Shown here one piece after another: positions 5,306 to 5,888 of a DNA stretch of 5,888 nt. The position numbers and the translations under genes were made by a program. Source of the stretch: Candidatus Latescibacterota bacterium (GTDB lineage Bacteria > Latescibacterota > UBA2968 > GCA-2709665); the NCBI GenBank assembly GCA_030746455.1, contig JASLMQ010000119.1, forward strand, positions 1-5,888, written 5' to 3'. The notes beneath the pieces were generated by a model, which worked only from the letters and a program-made list of their open reading frames with translations, did no database searches and had not been told where the DNA came from. Within the stretch, counting starts at the first letter, position 1. Every line of letters begins with the position of its first letter.

Positions 5306-5888
5306 ATGGCTGAGCGGTTCAAGGGGATCGTGCCGCCGATGGTTACGCCGTTCAACGCAGACGGAACGGTCGACATCGCCGCGTTCCGGGAAGAGGTGCA
5401 GTTTCTTGTCGAGACCGGGGTCCACGGTCTGGCAGTGGGTGGGAGCACCGGCGAGGGACAGACGCTCGCCGATGAAGAGGCGTGGGCACTGGCCGAAATC
5501 GCGGTCCGTGAGGCCGACGAACGCGTCCCCGTGATCGGCGGCATCATCGTGGACTCCACTCAGCAGGCCAAGGTACGCGGCCGCACGCTCCTGGAGCGCG
5601 ACGTCTCGGGCCTGCAGATCACACCGGTGCACTACCTGTTCGCCTCGAGCGACCAGGAGATGTATGACTACTATGCCGAGATCGCGGCGGAGCTGACGTT
5701 ACCGATACTCATCTACAACGTGGTCCCCTGGTGCTACGCCTCGCCGGAGCTGCTCACCCGGATCGTGACGGAGGTGGAGGGCGTCGTCGGCGTCAAACAG
5801 AGCGCGGGCGATCTGCACGCCCTCGCGGAGCTCGTCGTATTGCTGGAGGGCCGCGGGACGGTGATGGCCGCGGTGGACGATCTGCTCT
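5306..5888 (+). CDS. DHDPS/N-acetylneuraminate-lyase-family aldolase, 3' end cut by window
   Basis: The first 194 residues of a class I aldolase-type TIM barrel; the family is usually about 300 residues. Motifs: GIVPPMVTPFNADGTVD (7-23), GGSTGEGQTL (45-54, the GTTGE pyruvate-carboxyl loop with Thr48), GLQITPVHY (102-110), LIYNVVPW (135-142, with Tyr137 at the proton-relay position) and VGVKQSAGD (161-169, with Lys164 as the Schiff-base lysine). The family condenses or cleaves pyruvate-type 2-oxo acids in the cytoplasm. True DapA has YNVPSRTG, whose Arg binds aspartate semialdehyde, but here the sequence is YNVVPWCYASPE with no Arg. This makes lysine biosynthesis unlikely and a 2-oxo sugar-acid or similar substrate more likely. 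It lies 30 nt after the fusion gene. Together with the propeller resembling an oligogalacturonate lyase, this hints at uronate-like catabolism, which is inference. The start is fixed by AGGAGGT at 5294-5300. Confidence 0.9.
   Translation, partial: MAERFKGIVPPMVTPFNADGTVDIAAFREEVQFLVETGVHGLAVGGSTGEGQTLADEEAWALAEIAVREADERVPVIGGIIVDSTQQAKVRGRTLLERDVSGLQITPVHYLFASSDQEMYDYYAEIAAELTLPILIYNVVPWCYASPELLTRIVTEVEGVVGVKQSAGDLHALAELVVLLEGRGTVMAAVDDLL

Noticed and set aside
1..5888. CRISPR arrays, tRNA or rRNA genes, insertion sequences, att sites
   Set aside because: I saw no spaced direct repeats, cloverleaf or rRNA-like segments, transposase motifs or terminal inverted repeats. The window is almost fully occupied by the five genes.

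Overview
The window is GC-rich bacterial DNA with five tightly packed genes, all on the + strand. The gaps between them are 22 to 56 nt, and most genes have a good Shine-Dalgarno sequence, so it reads as one transcription unit or two abutting ones. The organism cannot be named from sequence alone. A eukaryote/plant-type HisA, a cytoplasmic-looking metallophosphatase fused to a PQQ-type propeller, and a non-canonical DHDPS-family aldolase together suggest an uncultured, saccharolytic, GC-rich lineage (PVC-, Latescibacteria- or Hydrogenedentes-like). This is inference only.

Region 1 (1-859). A possible C-terminal tail of an upstream gene (stop at 55-57) is followed by a HisA-family isomerase gene starting at 80. 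Its frame is interrupted by a TAG at 407-409. The same frame resumes at once and carries the rest of the enzyme at the expected length, to a second stop at 857-859. The break lies just after beta-strand 4 of the TIM barrel and separates the two catalytic aspartates. It could be a nonsense pseudogene, a sequencing error, or a gene made in two pieces or by readthrough. A 7-nt tandem repeat spans the hisA end.

Region 2 (903-1940). An intact thiamine-monophosphate kinase, ThiL, with every family motif. It contains three G7-G8 tracts.

Region 3 (1968-5888). A probable accessory cassette of three genes: (i) a 386-aa beta-propeller that resembles the oligogalacturonate-lyase/TolB-like group and has a histidine in each of several successive blades; (ii) a 696-aa fusion of a small N-terminal beta domain, a calcineurin-like metallophosphatase with an altered GNHD motif, and a PQQ-like propeller with eight blade-end tryptophans; (iii) the N-terminal two thirds of a DHDPS/N-acetylneuraminate-lyase-type aldolase with the Schiff-base lysine but without the DapA substrate arginine. 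None of the three has a visible signal peptide. Imperfect hairpins occupy both intergenic gaps flanking the fusion gene, and one of them covers the Shine-Dalgarno sequence of the aldolase gene. The gene content suggests breakdown or sensing of a sugar acid or other carbohydrate, with a keto-acid aldolase as the final step, but the substrate cannot be read from the sequence.
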